A DNA stretch of 64,000 bases from Ideonella livida (GCF_010499455.1 NZ_JAAGOH010000006.1:62001-126000), one strand, 5' to 3'; shown: positions 23,473 through 32,626, numbered from the stretch's first letter. Program-made: numbers and translations. Notes: generated from the letters alone by a model not told the origin.

Positions 23473-23501
23473 GTGCACACCCGATGTCGGGTCGGACACT
23501 G
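23470..23501. repeat. Nested inverted repeat at the atp promoter
   Basis: The outer arms are ACAGTG (23470-23475) and CACTGT (23496-23501). Inside them, ACCCGA and TCGGGT (23479-23492) form a second perfect dyad with a 2-nt centre. It overlaps the -35 of the atp promoter and could be an operator. Confidence 0.6.
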
Positions 23502-23654
23502 TCGCAAGCGCATTCTTATGTGCTAGCCCGCCGCGCTTGGTTGGGCGTTGGAGGCACCGGTGACAGCACCCGCAAAGCAGGATAAGCACCAATTCGGTGC
23601 ATCGCTTGCCGCCGCGTGGTGGCCGCCGTGCCAAACCGGCACAGCGGTCCACGC

Positions 23655-24578
23655 TCAGCGCTGAGCGAAGTGGGCCGGCAGCCCGGGCACGTCCACACGC
23701 AGGCTCAGCACCCGTCCGGCCAAGGGCTGAGCCGCGAGCTCGGCCGCCGGCCGGTTGTGGCGGGCGGTGGTCACAAACAGCGTGCGCAGGTCGGCGCCTC
23801 CCAGGCATGGCATGGTGGGGCAGCGCACCGGCAGCCGGACCCGCCGCAGCACCTCACCCTTCGGCGACAGGCGCAGCAACTGCTGCCCCTCGAACATGGC
23901 GACCCAGTAGCAGCCCTCTGCATCCACGGTCGCCCCATCGGGCCGACCACCATAGGCCTCCAGGGGAGCCCCCACCGGGCGGTGCTCAAACTGTCGCCAC
24001 GGCTCGCGACGGGCAGCAGAACCATCCACAGGACTGATCGCGAAGCGGTCGATGCGGTGGGACTTGGTATCGCTCCAGTACATCCACCGGGCATCGGGGC
24101 TGAAGGCCAGACCGTTGGCCACGGTGGCACCACCCTCGATGCGGGTCAGTTGGCCCCGCTCCCAGCAGTAGAGCGAGGCGGCCTCACGGTCGCGGGGCTC
24201 GTAGATCGTGCCCACCCAGAAGCGCCCCCAGGCGTCGGCCTTGCCATCGTTGAAGCGTTCGCTGGCCGGGTCGTAGGGAGGGGGCGCCAAACGTTCGGGG
24301 GCCGCCATGGGGGCACCGGCCTGTGGCTGCACATGCCAGAGACCGTCTCGGCGAGCCATCAGCAGGCCACCGCCCAGCATCGGCGCCAGACAGGCCGGCT
24401 CGCTCGGCTGTTCCCAGCGGTCATGCCGCCCACAGGACGGCTCGAACCGGTGCAGCGCATGCCCAGGGATGTCGACCCAGTACAGCGCCTGCTCATCGGG
24501 ATGCCAGAGCGGAGACTCTCCCAGTTCGCAGGGCGGCACAGGCAAGGCGTCGAAGTCAGGCGTGTCGACGTGGGACAT
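23655..24578 (-). CDS. SMP-30/gluconolactonase family hydrolase
   Basis: This six-bladed beta-propeller lactonase (307 aa) probably opens a sugar lactone in the cytoplasm. The four metal ligands of the family can be placed: Glu in CELGESPLWH, Asn in ERFNDGKADAWG, Asn in VANGLAFSPD and Asp in GGRPDGATVDAEG. There is no signal peptide. The ATG at 24578 gives the family N-terminus, and the upstream frame runs into the intergenic region. No sugar-catabolic genes lie beside it, so the substrate is open. It is divergent from the subtilase gene. Confidence 0.88.
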   Translation of the reverse strand: MSHVDTPDFDALPVPPCELGESPLWHPDEQALYWVDIPGHALHRFEPSCGRHDRWEQPSEPACLAPMLGGGLLMARRDGLWHVQPQAGAPMAAPERLAPPPYDPASERFNDGKADAWGRFWVGTIYEPRDREAASLYCWERGQLTRIEGGATVANGLAFSPDARWMYWSDTKSHRIDRFAISPVDGSAARREPWRQFEHRPVGAPLEAYGGRPDGATVDAEGCYWVAMFEGQQLLRLSPKGEVLRRVRLPVRCPTMPCLGGADLRTLFVTTARHNRPAAELAAQPLAGRVLSLRVDVPGLPAHFAQR

Positions 24579-24784
24579 GGGGCACGGAATCCACGGAGGC
24601 GAAGAAGGGGACTGATTGTGGTGCGGCGCCGTTACCGCGGAGGTACGAAGGAATTCGGGTTGCCCCCTACACACCCGCCTCATTCGGTCGAAAAGAACGT
24701 GAAAACCAGCGCTGCGAAAGGGTTGACATGTGGCGTTCCAGCTCAACACGGCCCAACTTCCATCCATCGACTTCGCTTTTTACG

Positions 24785-26728
24785 ATGCGGAATGCATCCG
24801 CAAAAACCACACAAGCCCTTTTTCACACCGCCAAAGAAGTCACCTTAAAAGGGGACGAACTTTGCCTGGCTCATCACCTTGGCAGATTCCCCATAGGCAG
24901 GTGGATCCTCCTGTTGGGTTGCCTGGCGCCCTGGGCCACCCAGGGCACGGCGGCCACACGTCCGGCTTGGATGACCTCGGCAGAGCCGGGCGAGGTGCTG
25001 GAGATTGCCCAGCCCCTGGCGCCACGCCCCGCCCGGGATCCGGACGGAGAGGCGACCCAGGAGGAGGCGCAGGAGGAGGTCCCCACGGATCAGCTGATCG
25101 TGCAGTTCCACCCCTCACGCAGCCGGGCATTGGCCGCACCGCGGACACGCGCGAGTCAACTGCAGGCCCTGCGCAGCGCCGCCCACGCCCAGGGCCTGGT
25201 CGTCATCCAGGCACGGGCGCGCGGGCAGGACCGCGCGGTGCTGAAGCTGGAGCAAGCGCTGCCTGCCACCCAGCTGAGGCCAGCAGCGCAGGCCCTGGCG
25301 GGCCAGATCGCAGGCGTACGCCGGATCGAACCGGACCTCAAAGCCCAGCCGCAGCGGGTGCCGACCGATCCGCTTTACAGCCAGCAATGGCACTACCAAG
25401 GACAGCCGGGCAGCCTGAACCTGGCCGCGGCCTGGGACCTTTCGACCGGTCAGGACGTGGTGGTAGGGGTGGTGGACACCGGCGTGCTGCCCCATGCGGA
25501 CTTGTCCGCCAACCTGCTGTCCGGGCGGGACTTCATCAGCAGCGCCAGCGCCGCACGTGACGGCGACGGGCGCGACGGCGACGGCAGCGACGCGGGTGAT
25601 GGGTGCAGCAGCGGCCAGAGCAGCTGGCATGGCACCCACGTGGCGGGCACCATCGCCGCGGCGGCCAACAACGGACAGGGCGGTGCAGGCGTGGCGTGGG
25701 ACGCCCTGCTGCTGCCGGTCCGGGTGCTGGGCTGCGGCGGGGGGTACACCTCGGACATCACCGATGGCATGCGGTGGGCCGCCGGCCTGCTGAGCGATGG
25801 CACGCCGCCGCCCTCGCAACCGGCCAAGGTGCTGAACCTGTCGTTAGGCGGCGGGGGCGGCTGCCCCAGCGATTTCCAGTCGGCGATCGACGAGGTGATG
25901 GCGGCCGGGGTCAGCGTGGTGGTGGCGGCAGGCAACAGCAACGCCGCCGTCTCCGGCTTCTTCCCTGCCAATTGCCGGGGCGTGATCACCGTGGCCTCTG
26001 TCGGCAGGGGGGGCGCGCGGGCGCCCTACTCCAACTACGGGCCCCGGGTGGACGTGGCCGCACCCGGCGGCAACATGGCCGCCGGCACGGCCATGGGTGT
26101 GCTGTCCACCCACAACAGCGGCTCCCTGGCACCGGGGGCCGACAGCTACCAGTTCCTGCAGGGCACCTCCATGGCAGCGCCCCACATCAGCGGGCTGGTG
26201 GCCCTGATGCTGGCCCGCAACCCCAACCTGCGGCCCGACGAGATCCGCACCCTGCTGCGCAGCACGGCCCGGGCCTTTCCTGTGACCTGTAGTGGCTGCG
26301 GCACGGGCATCGCCAACGCGGCCGCCGCCGTGGCCGCGGCCAACGTGGGCGCGGCTGTGGCCTCTGCCGCCGCGGAGCAGGAGCCCAACGACGCCCACGC
26401 CCAGGCGCAGACACTGGGCAGCCTTCCGGTCAAATTGAGCGGGCACCTGGGGACGCTGCAAGATGTGGACACCTACAAAGTCCGCGTGGCCCCTGGGGTG
26501 ACGGTCACCGCCCGGCTGCTGGCCAATCCGGCCGCCAACCTCAGCCTGGTGTTCCGCAACGCGGCCAATGTGGTGATGCTGCGCAGCGATCGGGCTGCGG
26601 GACTGGCCGACCGGCTGTCCTGGCGCAACGGCAGCGGCGCCGGAGTGGACCTGTTCATCCGGATCGTCCGGGTGACGGGTACCCCCGGTGCCTCGACCAT
26701 GGACTACACACTGGAAGTCGCCCGCTAG
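24785..26728 (+). CDS. Secreted subtilisin-like serine protease (S8) with PPC domain
   Basis: This exported protease is 647 aa from the ATG at 24785. A hydrophobic signal core (WILLLGCLAPWATQG) appears only after about 40 residues. A propeptide of about 100 residues follows (TDQLIVQFHPS...). The catalytic domain has Asp231 (VVDTG), His285 (HGTHVAGT) and Ser462 (GTSMAAPH). A Gly/Asp-rich insert (about residues 255-275) precedes His285. The C-terminus is a pre-peptidase C-terminal domain (EQEPNDAHAQAQ...DVDTYKV), usually removed on secretion. The start is uncertain: an ATG at 24728 has a better purine-rich site but lengthens the n-region further. Confidence 0.9.
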   Translation: MRNASAKTTQALFHTAKEVTLKGDELCLAHHLGRFPIGRWILLLGCLAPWATQGTAATRPAWMTSAEPGEVLEIAQPLAPRPARDPDGEATQEEAQEEVPTDQLIVQFHPSRSRALAAPRTRASQLQALRSAAHAQGLVVIQARARGQDRAVLKLEQALPATQLRPAAQALAGQIAGVRRIEPDLKAQPQRVPTDPLYSQQWHYQGQPGSLNLAAAWDLSTGQDVVVGVVDTGVLPHADLSANLLSGRDFISSASAARDGDGRDGDGSDAGDGCSSGQSSWHGTHVAGTIAAAANNGQGGAGVAWDALLLPVRVLGCGGGYTSDITDGMRWAAGLLSDGTPPPSQPAKVLNLSLGGGGGCPSDFQSAIDEVMAAGVSVVVAAGNSNAAVSGFFPANCRGVITVASVGRGGARAPYSNYGPRVDVAAPGGNMAAGTAMGVLSTHNSGSLAPGADSYQFLQGTSMAAPHISGLVALMLARNPNLRPDEIRTLLRSTARAFPVTCSGCGTGIANAAAAVAAANVGAAVASAAAEQEPNDAHAQAQTLGSLPVKLSGHLGTLQDVDTYKVRVAPGVTVTARLLANPAANLSLVFRNAANVVMLRSDRAAGLADRLSWRNGSGAGVDLFIRIVRVTGTPGASTMDYTLEVAR

Positions 26729-26740
26729 CGCGACGCGCCC

Positions 26741-27568
26741 TCACATGCCCTTGAACAGGTGGTGGTAGCTGCGGCTGACCTCCAACCGTTCCGGATGGCC
26801 GCGCAGGTGCACGAGCTGGCGCCCTCGGTCATCACGGCTGACACTGGCGATGGCGTCCACCGCCACCAGGGTGGAGCGGTGGATCTGCCAGAAGCGGCGC
26901 GGATCGAGCTCCTCCACCAGCTCCTTGATGGGCTTGCGGATCAGCGCCTCCAGTGCGGCCGTCTGCACACGGGTGTACTTCTCGTCGCTGATGAAGAACA
27001 GCACCTCCGCCACCGGAATCATCTGCACGGTGCTGCCCACGCTGGCCTGGATCCACTCCAGGGCGGGACGCGGCGCCTGGCCCATGGGCTGCGACAGGCG
27101 GTGCAGCAACTGCTGCAGGCTGACCTGCGGCAGGCTCTCGGCGGGCGGATCCTGCCGCTGCCGGCGGGCGCTCAGTCGCTGCGCCAGGCGTGCGGTGGTG
27201 CGGGCCAGGCGCTCGCGCTCCGCAGGCTTGAGGACGTAGTCGCACGCCCCTTGCTCAAAGGCTTCCACCGCGTACTGGTCGTAGGCGGTGATGAAGACCA
27301 CGTCCGGCAGGAGCTGGTCTTCCCCCAGGTCCAGCTGGGCGATGTCGCGCGCCGCCTCGATTCCGGTCATGCCCGGCATGCGGATGTCGAGGAAGACGAT
27401 GTCCGGCGCGTGCTCGCGCACCATGGCCACCGCCTCGGCACCGTGCCGGGCCTCGGCCACGATCTCCAGCGCCGGCCACACCTGCTGCAGGCGGCTGCGC
27501 AGTTGGTCGCGCATCAGACGCTCATCGTCGGCAATCACGGCACGGGCGGCGGGCAAAGACGGTTCCAT
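26741..27568 (-). CDS. LytTR-family response regulator
   Basis: This 275-aa regulator has a receiver domain (acidic pocket Asp14-Asp15, phosphoacceptor Asp61 in VFLDIRMPG, Lys in YVLKPAE) and a C-terminal LytTR DNA-binding domain (about residues 170-270, with FWQIHRSTLVAVDAI). A Gln/Arg-rich linker joins them. It follows its presumed kinase on the same strand, 69 nt downstream, and is convergent with the protease, with only 12 nt between stops. AlgR/LytR-type regulators control envelope, polysaccharide or autolysis genes; targets here are unknown. Confidence 0.93.
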   Translation of the reverse strand: MEPSLPAARAVIADDERLMRDQLRSRLQQVWPALEIVAEARHGAEAVAMVREHAPDIVFLDIRMPGMTGIEAARDIAQLDLGEDQLLPDVVFITAYDQYAVEAFEQGACDYVLKPAERERLARTTARLAQRLSARRQRQDPPAESLPQVSLQQLLHRLSQPMGQAPRPALEWIQASVGSTVQMIPVAEVLFFISDEKYTRVQTAALEALIRKPIKELVEELDPRRFWQIHRSTLVAVDAIASVSRDDRGRQLVHLRGHPERLEVSRSYHHLFKGM

Positions 27569-27637
27569 GGCAATCCAGAAGGGTCAGCAGCAGCGGGTGA
27601 AGGGGGCCTTGGACGGCACCGGCGACCTCGGCCCACC

Positions 27638-28981
27638 TCAGGCAGGGGGGTGGCGGGCGGCCGCCCCGTTGGGGCTGACACGGTAGGGCAGCTCGATGCT
27701 GGCCACCGTGCCCCCCCCCTCCGGGGCCGCCAGCGTCAGGCTGGCCTGCCCACCATACAGCAGCTGCAGGCGCTCGCGGATATTGGCCAAACCAATGCCG
27801 GTGCCTGACGCACTGGAGCGCCCCAGGCCGACACCGGAGTCGAGCACGCTCACCCGCAGGCGACCATGGCGCACCTCGGCGCTCACCTGCAGCCGCCCCC
27901 CTTCCGCCTTGGGCTCCAGGCCATGGCGGATGGCGTTCTCCACCAGGGTCTGCAGCATCATGCCGGGGAACTCCGCGGACAGCAGGCCGTCGGGCACCTC
28001 AATGTGCGCCTGCAGCCGGTCCTCCATGCGGACCTTGAGGATCTCGATATAGGGGCGGACCATCGCCATCTCGCGCTCCAGATCTCGGCAGGCAGAGTCC
28101 TGCCCTGTTTCGCGCAGTGTGGGCATGCTGGCGCGCAGCAGCGAGATGAGGTTGCGCTGCATCTGCGCCGCCCGGGGCGGGTCGGTCTCGATCAGGTGCT
28201 CGATGGAAGCCAGGGTGTTGAACAGGAAGTGCGGCTCCACTTGGGCCTGCATGGCAGCCATGCGGGCCTCGATCACCTGGCGCTTGAGCGCCTCGGCCTC
28301 CGCCGCCTCGGTGGCCTGGGCCGCCTGGGCCTCAGCGGCCAGCTGGCCGCGGTAGGTGATCTTGACGATGGCCGACGCCACGATCCATAAGAAGGCCAGA
28401 TCGGTCAGGCCGTCGCCCAGCCGGTGGCGGGTGACGACCACCTCGTCGGCTGCAGCCGCCGCCTCCTCCTCAGCCGCCGCGTCCTCGGCGGCGCCGCGCA
28501 GCGCCTCGGCCACATCCCCGATGGCTTCGCGCACCGCGTCGCCATCCGGATCGGCCGGCAGTTCGATGCGAATGCGCCGATGCCCGGTGTCGATGGTGAC
28601 CACCTTGGGGCTGGAAGCCGCCTCGCCCGCGCTGGCGGCGGAAGACGGCCCCAGGATGATCAACGGCCCGACGGCCGACACCTCCGCCGCCCCTGCGAGC
28701 GGCTTGACACCCGCAGGCGCCGACGGCGGTGCGGGCGGCGCCGGAGGCGCCACCCGCCGGGGTTTGGACGGCGGCGTCTCCACCGTCTCAGAGATCGTCC
28801 AGCTGAAAGGCGGCAGGTTCTGCAGCACCGAGACCCCGATCATCAGCAGCAGGGACAGGAGCAGGAAACGACGCCAGCGCATCGCCACCAGCCAGCTGGC
28901 ATAGGCATGGAAGGCGCGCAGGCAGGACAGGGACAGCCGGCGCCAGCGCGGGTGGACTCGGGCAAGGACATCGGACGGCAT
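27638..28981 (-). CDS. LytS-type sensor histidine kinase
   Basis: This 447-aa membrane kinase is of the His_kinase (PF06580) type. A first helix near residues 45-65 is followed by a Pro/Ala-rich stretch and an Ala/Glu-rich helical stretch that together make an outward-facing region of about 130 residues, then a second helix (LTDLAFLWIVASAIVKI). The phosphoacceptor is His251 in VEPHFLFNTLASIEHL. The ATPase domain has ENAIRHGLEPK (N box) and GTGIGLANIRERL (G box). I chose the ATG at 28981. The low-complexity sensor region gives no ligand hint. Confidence 0.92.
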   Translation of the reverse strand: MPSDVLARVHPRWRRLSLSCLRAFHAYASWLVAMRWRRFLLLSLLLMIGVSVLQNLPPFSWTISETVETPPSKPRRVAPPAPPAPPSAPAGVKPLAGAAEVSAVGPLIILGPSSAASAGEAASSPKVVTIDTGHRRIRIELPADPDGDAVREAIGDVAEALRGAAEDAAAEEEAAAAADEVVVTRHRLGDGLTDLAFLWIVASAIVKITYRGQLAAEAQAAQATEAAEAEALKRQVIEARMAAMQAQVEPHFLFNTLASIEHLIETDPPRAAQMQRNLISLLRASMPTLRETGQDSACRDLEREMAMVRPYIEILKVRMEDRLQAHIEVPDGLLSAEFPGMMLQTLVENAIRHGLEPKAEGGRLQVSAEVRHGRLRVSVLDSGVGLGRSSASGTGIGLANIRERLQLLYGGQASLTLAAPEGGGTVASIELPYRVSPNGAAARHPPA

Positions 28982-29102
28982 GGCGGGACTCCTGGGCAAT
29001 GGATGGCACTGTAGCCAGCCGCCGCACCCCGCACCGCAGGGGTGCGACCAGCCGCGGCCTGAGGCGCTGGAACGCGGCCTCAGGCGACCGGCGGCACCAC
29101 GT

Positions 29103-30029
29103 TCACCGGCGCTCGAGCAGCAGCGGCGCCGGACGCGGCGCCGCCCGGGCACGCGCGGCCGCAGCCTGTGCCTGCTCCCGGTCCGGGAAGGGGCCGGCCT
29201 GCACCTTGTGCAGCCCCCCTTCGCTGACCACTGCCAGGAGGTGCTGCAGCCAGGGCTGGGCATCGGCCAGGTCCTGCTGCAGGCGCAGGGCGCCGTCCGT
29301 CTTCTGGAACGCCCCAAACTGCAGCCAGAACCCCACCGCCCCGCTGGTGCGTGCGCGGACCACCGGGGCCACATCGGGGGCCGCCCCCGTCACCCCCGCA
29401 GGCACGCTGCCGCTGTCGTCTGGTGGCCAGCGCTCCTGGATTTCACGGAAGGTCAGCCGCCGCACCTCCACCGGGCTCACCCCATTGAGCACGCCCAGCG
29501 AACGGGCCGCAGCCCAGGACAGGTCGATCACCCGGTCACGGGAAAAGGGTCCGCGGTCATTGACGCGCACGATCAGCTCCCGCCCGTTGGCCGGATTGCG
29601 CACCAGGGCATAGCTGGGCAACGGCATGGTCCGGTGGGCCGCGGTGGCGGCATACATGTTGAAGGCCTCGCCGCTGGCCGTACGCCGCCCCTGGAAACGC
29701 CGGCCGTACCACGAGGCCAGACCCCGCTCGACCATTTCCACATCCTCGGCCACCGGCCGGTAGGTGTTGCCAGCGATCACATAGGGCTTGTTGGGCCCCC
29801 CCGGCTGTATGGGCTCGACCCGCGGGATCGCGTCGGCCACCAAGGGCAGCGAAGCGGCCTCGGGCCCGGGACCGCCATCACGGAGCACCGGATCGGCCGC
29901 CATGCGCCCCGGCGTGCCTGAGGGGGTGGGCGTGGACCCGCAGCCCGTCAGCCAAACGAGAACCATGGCCATCAGGACGAACGACCAACGTCCGCAGAAA
30001 CGGGAGAGCGGTACTTGAAGAGGAGGCAT
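29103..30029 (-). CDS. rlpA: RlpA-like septal lipoprotein with SPOR domain
   Basis: This 308-aa outer-membrane-type lipoprotein has the signal peptide and lipobox LTGC. The double-psi beta-barrel (ERGLASWYGRRFQGRRTASG to VRVNDRGPFSRDRVIDLS, about residues 100-195) has the acidic and histidine residues of the RlpA fold. The C-terminal SPOR domain (about 230-308) binds denuded septal glycan. In other bacteria RlpA cleaves naked peptidoglycan strands or is catalytically silent. The ATG at 30029 follows AGAGGAGG (30030-30037 region, minus strand). Confidence 0.92.
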   Translation of the reverse strand: MPPLQVPLSRFCGRWSFVLMAMVLVWLTGCGSTPTPSGTPGRMAADPVLRDGGPGPEAASLPLVADAIPRVEPIQPGGPNKPYVIAGNTYRPVAEDVEMVERGLASWYGRRFQGRRTASGEAFNMYAATAAHRTMPLPSYALVRNPANGRELIVRVNDRGPFSRDRVIDLSWAAARSLGVLNGVSPVEVRRLTFREIQERWPPDDSGSVPAGVTGAAPDVAPVVRARTSGAVGFWLQFGAFQKTDGALRLQQDLADAQPWLQHLLAVVSEGGLHKVQAGPFPDREQAQAAAARARAAPRPAPLLLERR

Positions 30030-30168
30030 CACAACATGAACCAGCCTCACGGCTGGAGACGGCAAGCGCAGACATGGCGCCTGAACCCCGGCGGGTCCGT
30101 GCGTCGGACCGGCTGCACCCCGCACTGCTGGGCCTGTGGGAGACCTGTAGGCGGAGACTTTGAAGGGG

Positions 30169-30244
30169 TGGCGCGCCCGGCTGGGATCGAACCAGCGACC
30201 CCTGGCTTCGGAGGCCAGTACTCTATCCACTGAGCTACGGGCGC
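30169..30244 (-). tRNA. tRNA-Arg (anticodon CCG)
   Basis: This 76-nt cloverleaf includes an encoded CCA. Acceptor arms GCGCCCG/CGGGCGC pair fully; the D arm is AGCTCAGTGGATAGAGT and the T arm has GGTTCGATCC. The anticodon stem CTGGC/GCCAG encloses CTCCGAA, giving CCG, which reads the Arg codon CGG. Confidence 0.97.
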
Positions 30245-30569
30245 GTTGCTTGGTGATGTCGAATTTTGCAGTCTAGCAGGAAAAGTCGGCGCTGTGCTCG
30301 GTACAGCCCAACCTCCATCCGCCGCACAGAGTCCGGGGGCTGCCCTGGGTTGTCGCCCAGCCCCAGGTTTGCCCTTATTACAATCTGGCGATTTGGCCGT
30401 CCATCGGCAGGAGCATGGCTGCTCCGGCCGCCGCCTCCCAGGCGCCCTACGGGCCGACCTGCGGCGCTTGGAACCAGAAGCCGCGGCCGGATCCGTTCCC
30501 GCCGCGCCAGCGCGCGCAGGCGCGCTCCCGCATCGCTTGTCTTTTCCACTTTTCCTGGGAATCCTGTCC
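30245..30569. other. Intergenic region between tRNA-Arg and the cytochrome c gene
   Basis: I see no coding frame here with convincing composition. TACAAT at 30379-30384 could be a -10 for the cytochrome gene, leaving a leader of about 180 nt; no good -35 is at the right distance. AGTCTA (30270-30275; TAGACT on the minus strand) could be the -10 of the tRNA. Confidence 0.4.
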
Positions 30570-31055
30570 ATGAGCACGTCTGGTTCTTCCTCGCCCCTCA
30601 AGATCGCCGCCGCCTTCGCCGTGCCGGTGCTGGTGATCCTGGCCCTGGGCAAGACCTTGATCCACCCGACCACCAATGGCGCGGGCACGGCGTCGGCCGA
30701 AGCCCTGGCCGTGGCCGAGCGCATCCAACCGGTGGGCCTGATCACCCTGAAGAAGGCGGCGGCCGGCCCGGCCCGGACCGGTGAGCAGGTGTTTGCCGCC
30801 CAATGCGCGGCTTGCCACAAGGAAGGCGCGTTGGGCGCGCCGAAGCTGGGGGACGCCGGCGCCTGGGGCCCGCGCGTGAAGAATGGCTTCGAGGCGCTGC
30901 TGAACTCCGCCCTCAAGGGCAAGGGCAACATGGCCGCCCAAGGTGGAGGCGAGTTCTCCGACTACGAAGTGGCCCGCGCCGTGGTCTATATGGCCAACCA
31001 AGGCGGTGCCAAGTTCGCCGAACCGGCCGCTCCGGCCGCTGCGCCGGCCCAGTAA
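30570..31055 (+). CDS. Membrane-anchored class I cytochrome c (c5-like)
   Basis: This is a 161-aa monohaem cytochrome. An uncleaved N-terminal helix (about residues 11-29) anchors it to the inner membrane. The haem is bound through Cys79, Cys82 and His83 (CAACH), with Met121 in KGKGNMAAQG as the likely sixth ligand, a spacing typical of cytochrome c5/CycM-like electron carriers. The C-terminus is an Ala/Pro tail. I chose the ATG at 30570, which places the anchor at the N-terminus. It probably passes electrons to a terminal oxidase. Confidence 0.92.
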   Translation: MSTSGSSSPLKIAAAFAVPVLVILALGKTLIHPTTNGAGTASAEALAVAERIQPVGLITLKKAAAGPARTGEQVFAAQCAACHKEGALGAPKLGDAGAWGPRVKNGFEALLNSALKGKGNMAAQGGGEFSDYEVARAVVYMANQGGAKFAEPAAPAAAPAQ

Positions 31056-31109
31056 GCCCGTCGCCCCCCCCGGCTGCACCCGCTTGCCGGGGCAGAGCGC
31101 CAGGTCAGC

Positions 31110-31793
31110 TCAGTCCTGGCACTCGCCCCAGGCCAGCGCCGGCAGCGCCTGCTGCAGGCGTAGCGCCTGCTCCGGCGCCAAGGCGTCGATGCGCACCCGG
31201 TGCTCCTCCCGGTCGCCCTGCAGCCTCTCCACCCGCGCGGTGCGCACGCCGCGCTTGGCCAGCCCGGCCAGGCGGTTGAGGGCCTCCGCTTCGCTGCCAG
31301 CCTGCGACAGCAGCAGGCCCGGCGCCCATGGCGAGGGCGGTGCCAGCTCCTGGAACTCGAGCTTCAGCCGGCGCAGCTCCTCCACCTTGCGGCGCAGCAG
31401 TGCCCGGTCGTTGTAGGGCCCCATGACCACGCCCCAGCGGGCCGGCAGTTCGCGCCGCAGGTCAGTCCAGTCGGCCGCGCCCAGTCCCAGACCCGCCAAG
31501 GCCTCGGGCAGTGGGCGGAACGCTTCAGCGTCCACGGCTTGGGACTGCAGGCACAGCAACTCGCTGCCCAGGGGTGCCAAGGTCGATGACGCCGCCGGCG
31601 CGCGTCCCCCAGCCTGCAGGGTCTGCCAAGCCTGGGGGGTCAGCACCTGTAGGCGCTCCGGCTGGATCTGGGCCGCCACCCGGGCCTGTCCCGCCGCCGC
31701 CGCTGCTTCCGGGCCGTCGCGCCAGGGGCCGAACAGCCACAGCGCCAAGCCGGCATTGCCCAACGCCAGCAGCAGCACCAAGGCCCTCAGCAT
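31110..31793 (-). CDS. SPOR-domain-like membrane protein
   Basis: This 227-aa protein has an N-terminal helix (MLRALVLLLALGNAGLALWLF) that places the rest in the periplasm. The middle and C-terminal parts look like one or two SPOR-type modules: WGVVMGPYNDRALLRRKVEE and LLLSQAGSEAEALNRLAGL fit the beta-alpha-beta pattern. It starts 7 nt inside the end of birA, so the two are translationally coupled. It probably associates with the septum or peptidoglycan; nothing in it suggests a link to biotin. Confidence 0.75.
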   Translation of the reverse strand: MLRALVLLLALGNAGLALWLFGPWRDGPEAAAAAGQARVAAQIQPERLQVLTPQAWQTLQAGGRAPAASSTLAPLGSELLCLQSQAVDAEAFRPLPEALAGLGLGAADWTDLRRELPARWGVVMGPYNDRALLRRKVEELRRLKLEFQELAPPSPWAPGLLLSQAGSEAEALNRLAGLAKRGVRTARVERLQGDREEHRVRIDALAPEQALRLQQALPALAWGECQD

Positions 31794-32626
31794 CTGGCGC
31801 CTTCCGACCGGCCGGGCACCGGCCGCACACTGACCTCCCCGCCCACGATCGCCACCCGCCGTGCGCCGTCGCGCACCCACAGGCAGCCGTCGTCGCCGAT
31901 ACCGTCGGCGATTCCCTGCGGACAGTCGGGATGGGTGGTGATGACCGGGTGGCCCCGCAGCAGGTCACGGGCGGCGTAGCGCGACGACATGGCAGACCAT
32001 CCTCCTGCATCAAAGGCTTGCAAGGTCCGCACCAACCCCGGCAGCAGCGCGTCCAGGACATCGGGTGGCGAAGCCAGGTCGGCGCGCCACTCCGAGACGC
32101 TGGCCACCGGCCAGTCCACCTGCGGAGGCCGCAGGTTCAGGCCAATGCCCAACACCGCGGTACGGCGGGCGCCGGTGCCCAGGCCCTCGATCAGGATGCC
32201 CCCCAGCTTGCGGCCCTGGCCCGGTCCATCCACGCGCCACAGGTCGTTGGGCCACTTCAGGCCCAGTTGGCCTCCTTCGGGGTCCAGCGCCTCGGCCACG
32301 GCCAGACCCACCGCCAGGGACAGCCCGGACCAGTCGGCGCGCCGGGGTTGCCAGCGCAGGGAGAAGGTGAGCGAGTCATCGAGTCCGGACACCCACTGCC
32401 GACCCAGGCGCCCGCGACCGGCGGTCTGGCGGCGGGCCACCAGCAGGCAGGGCGGAACCTCGGTCTGGCCGTCGCGCCAGGCGGCCTGTGCCTGGGACGC
32501 GAGCGCCTGATTGGTGGAAGGCGAGGTCTGCACCACCTCCAGCTGCAGTCCGGGCCAGGTTTCGGCCAGCCCCCGGGCCAGTGCGGCACCGGGCCAGCCG
32601 GCCCACGGGTCCGCCGGGCCGCTCAT
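31787..32626 (-). CDS. birA: Biotin--[acetyl-CoA-carboxylase] ligase
   Basis: This enzyme activates biotin as biotinyl-AMP and attaches it to the lysine of the acetyl-CoA carboxylase carrier protein. The 279-aa sequence shows the ligand-binding loop TAGRGRLGRQWVS, then LKWPNDLW and GRKLGGILIEG, and a small C-terminal SH3-like domain (VGGEVSVRPV). There is no N-terminal helix-turn-helix, so it is a group I ligase that does not act as a repressor. It overlaps the SET gene by ATGA upstream and the SPOR-like gene downstream. Confidence 0.94.
   Translation of the reverse strand: MSGPADPWAGWPGAALARGLAETWPGLQLEVVQTSPSTNQALASQAQAAWRDGQTEVPPCLLVARRQTAGRGRLGRQWVSGLDDSLTFSLRWQPRRADWSGLSLAVGLAVAEALDPEGGQLGLKWPNDLWRVDGPGQGRKLGGILIEGLGTGARRTAVLGIGLNLRPPQVDWPVASVSEWRADLASPPDVLDALLPGLVRTLQAFDAGGWSAMSSRYAARDLLRGHPVITTHPDCPQGIADGIGDDGCLWVRDGARRVAIVGGEVSVRPVPGRSEGARC

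Noticed and set aside
25555-25610. GAC-GGC-rich stretch considered as a tandem DNA repeat
   Set aside because: It encodes a Gly/Asp-rich insert within the protease catalytic domain, stays in frame and is too irregular to be a repeat array.
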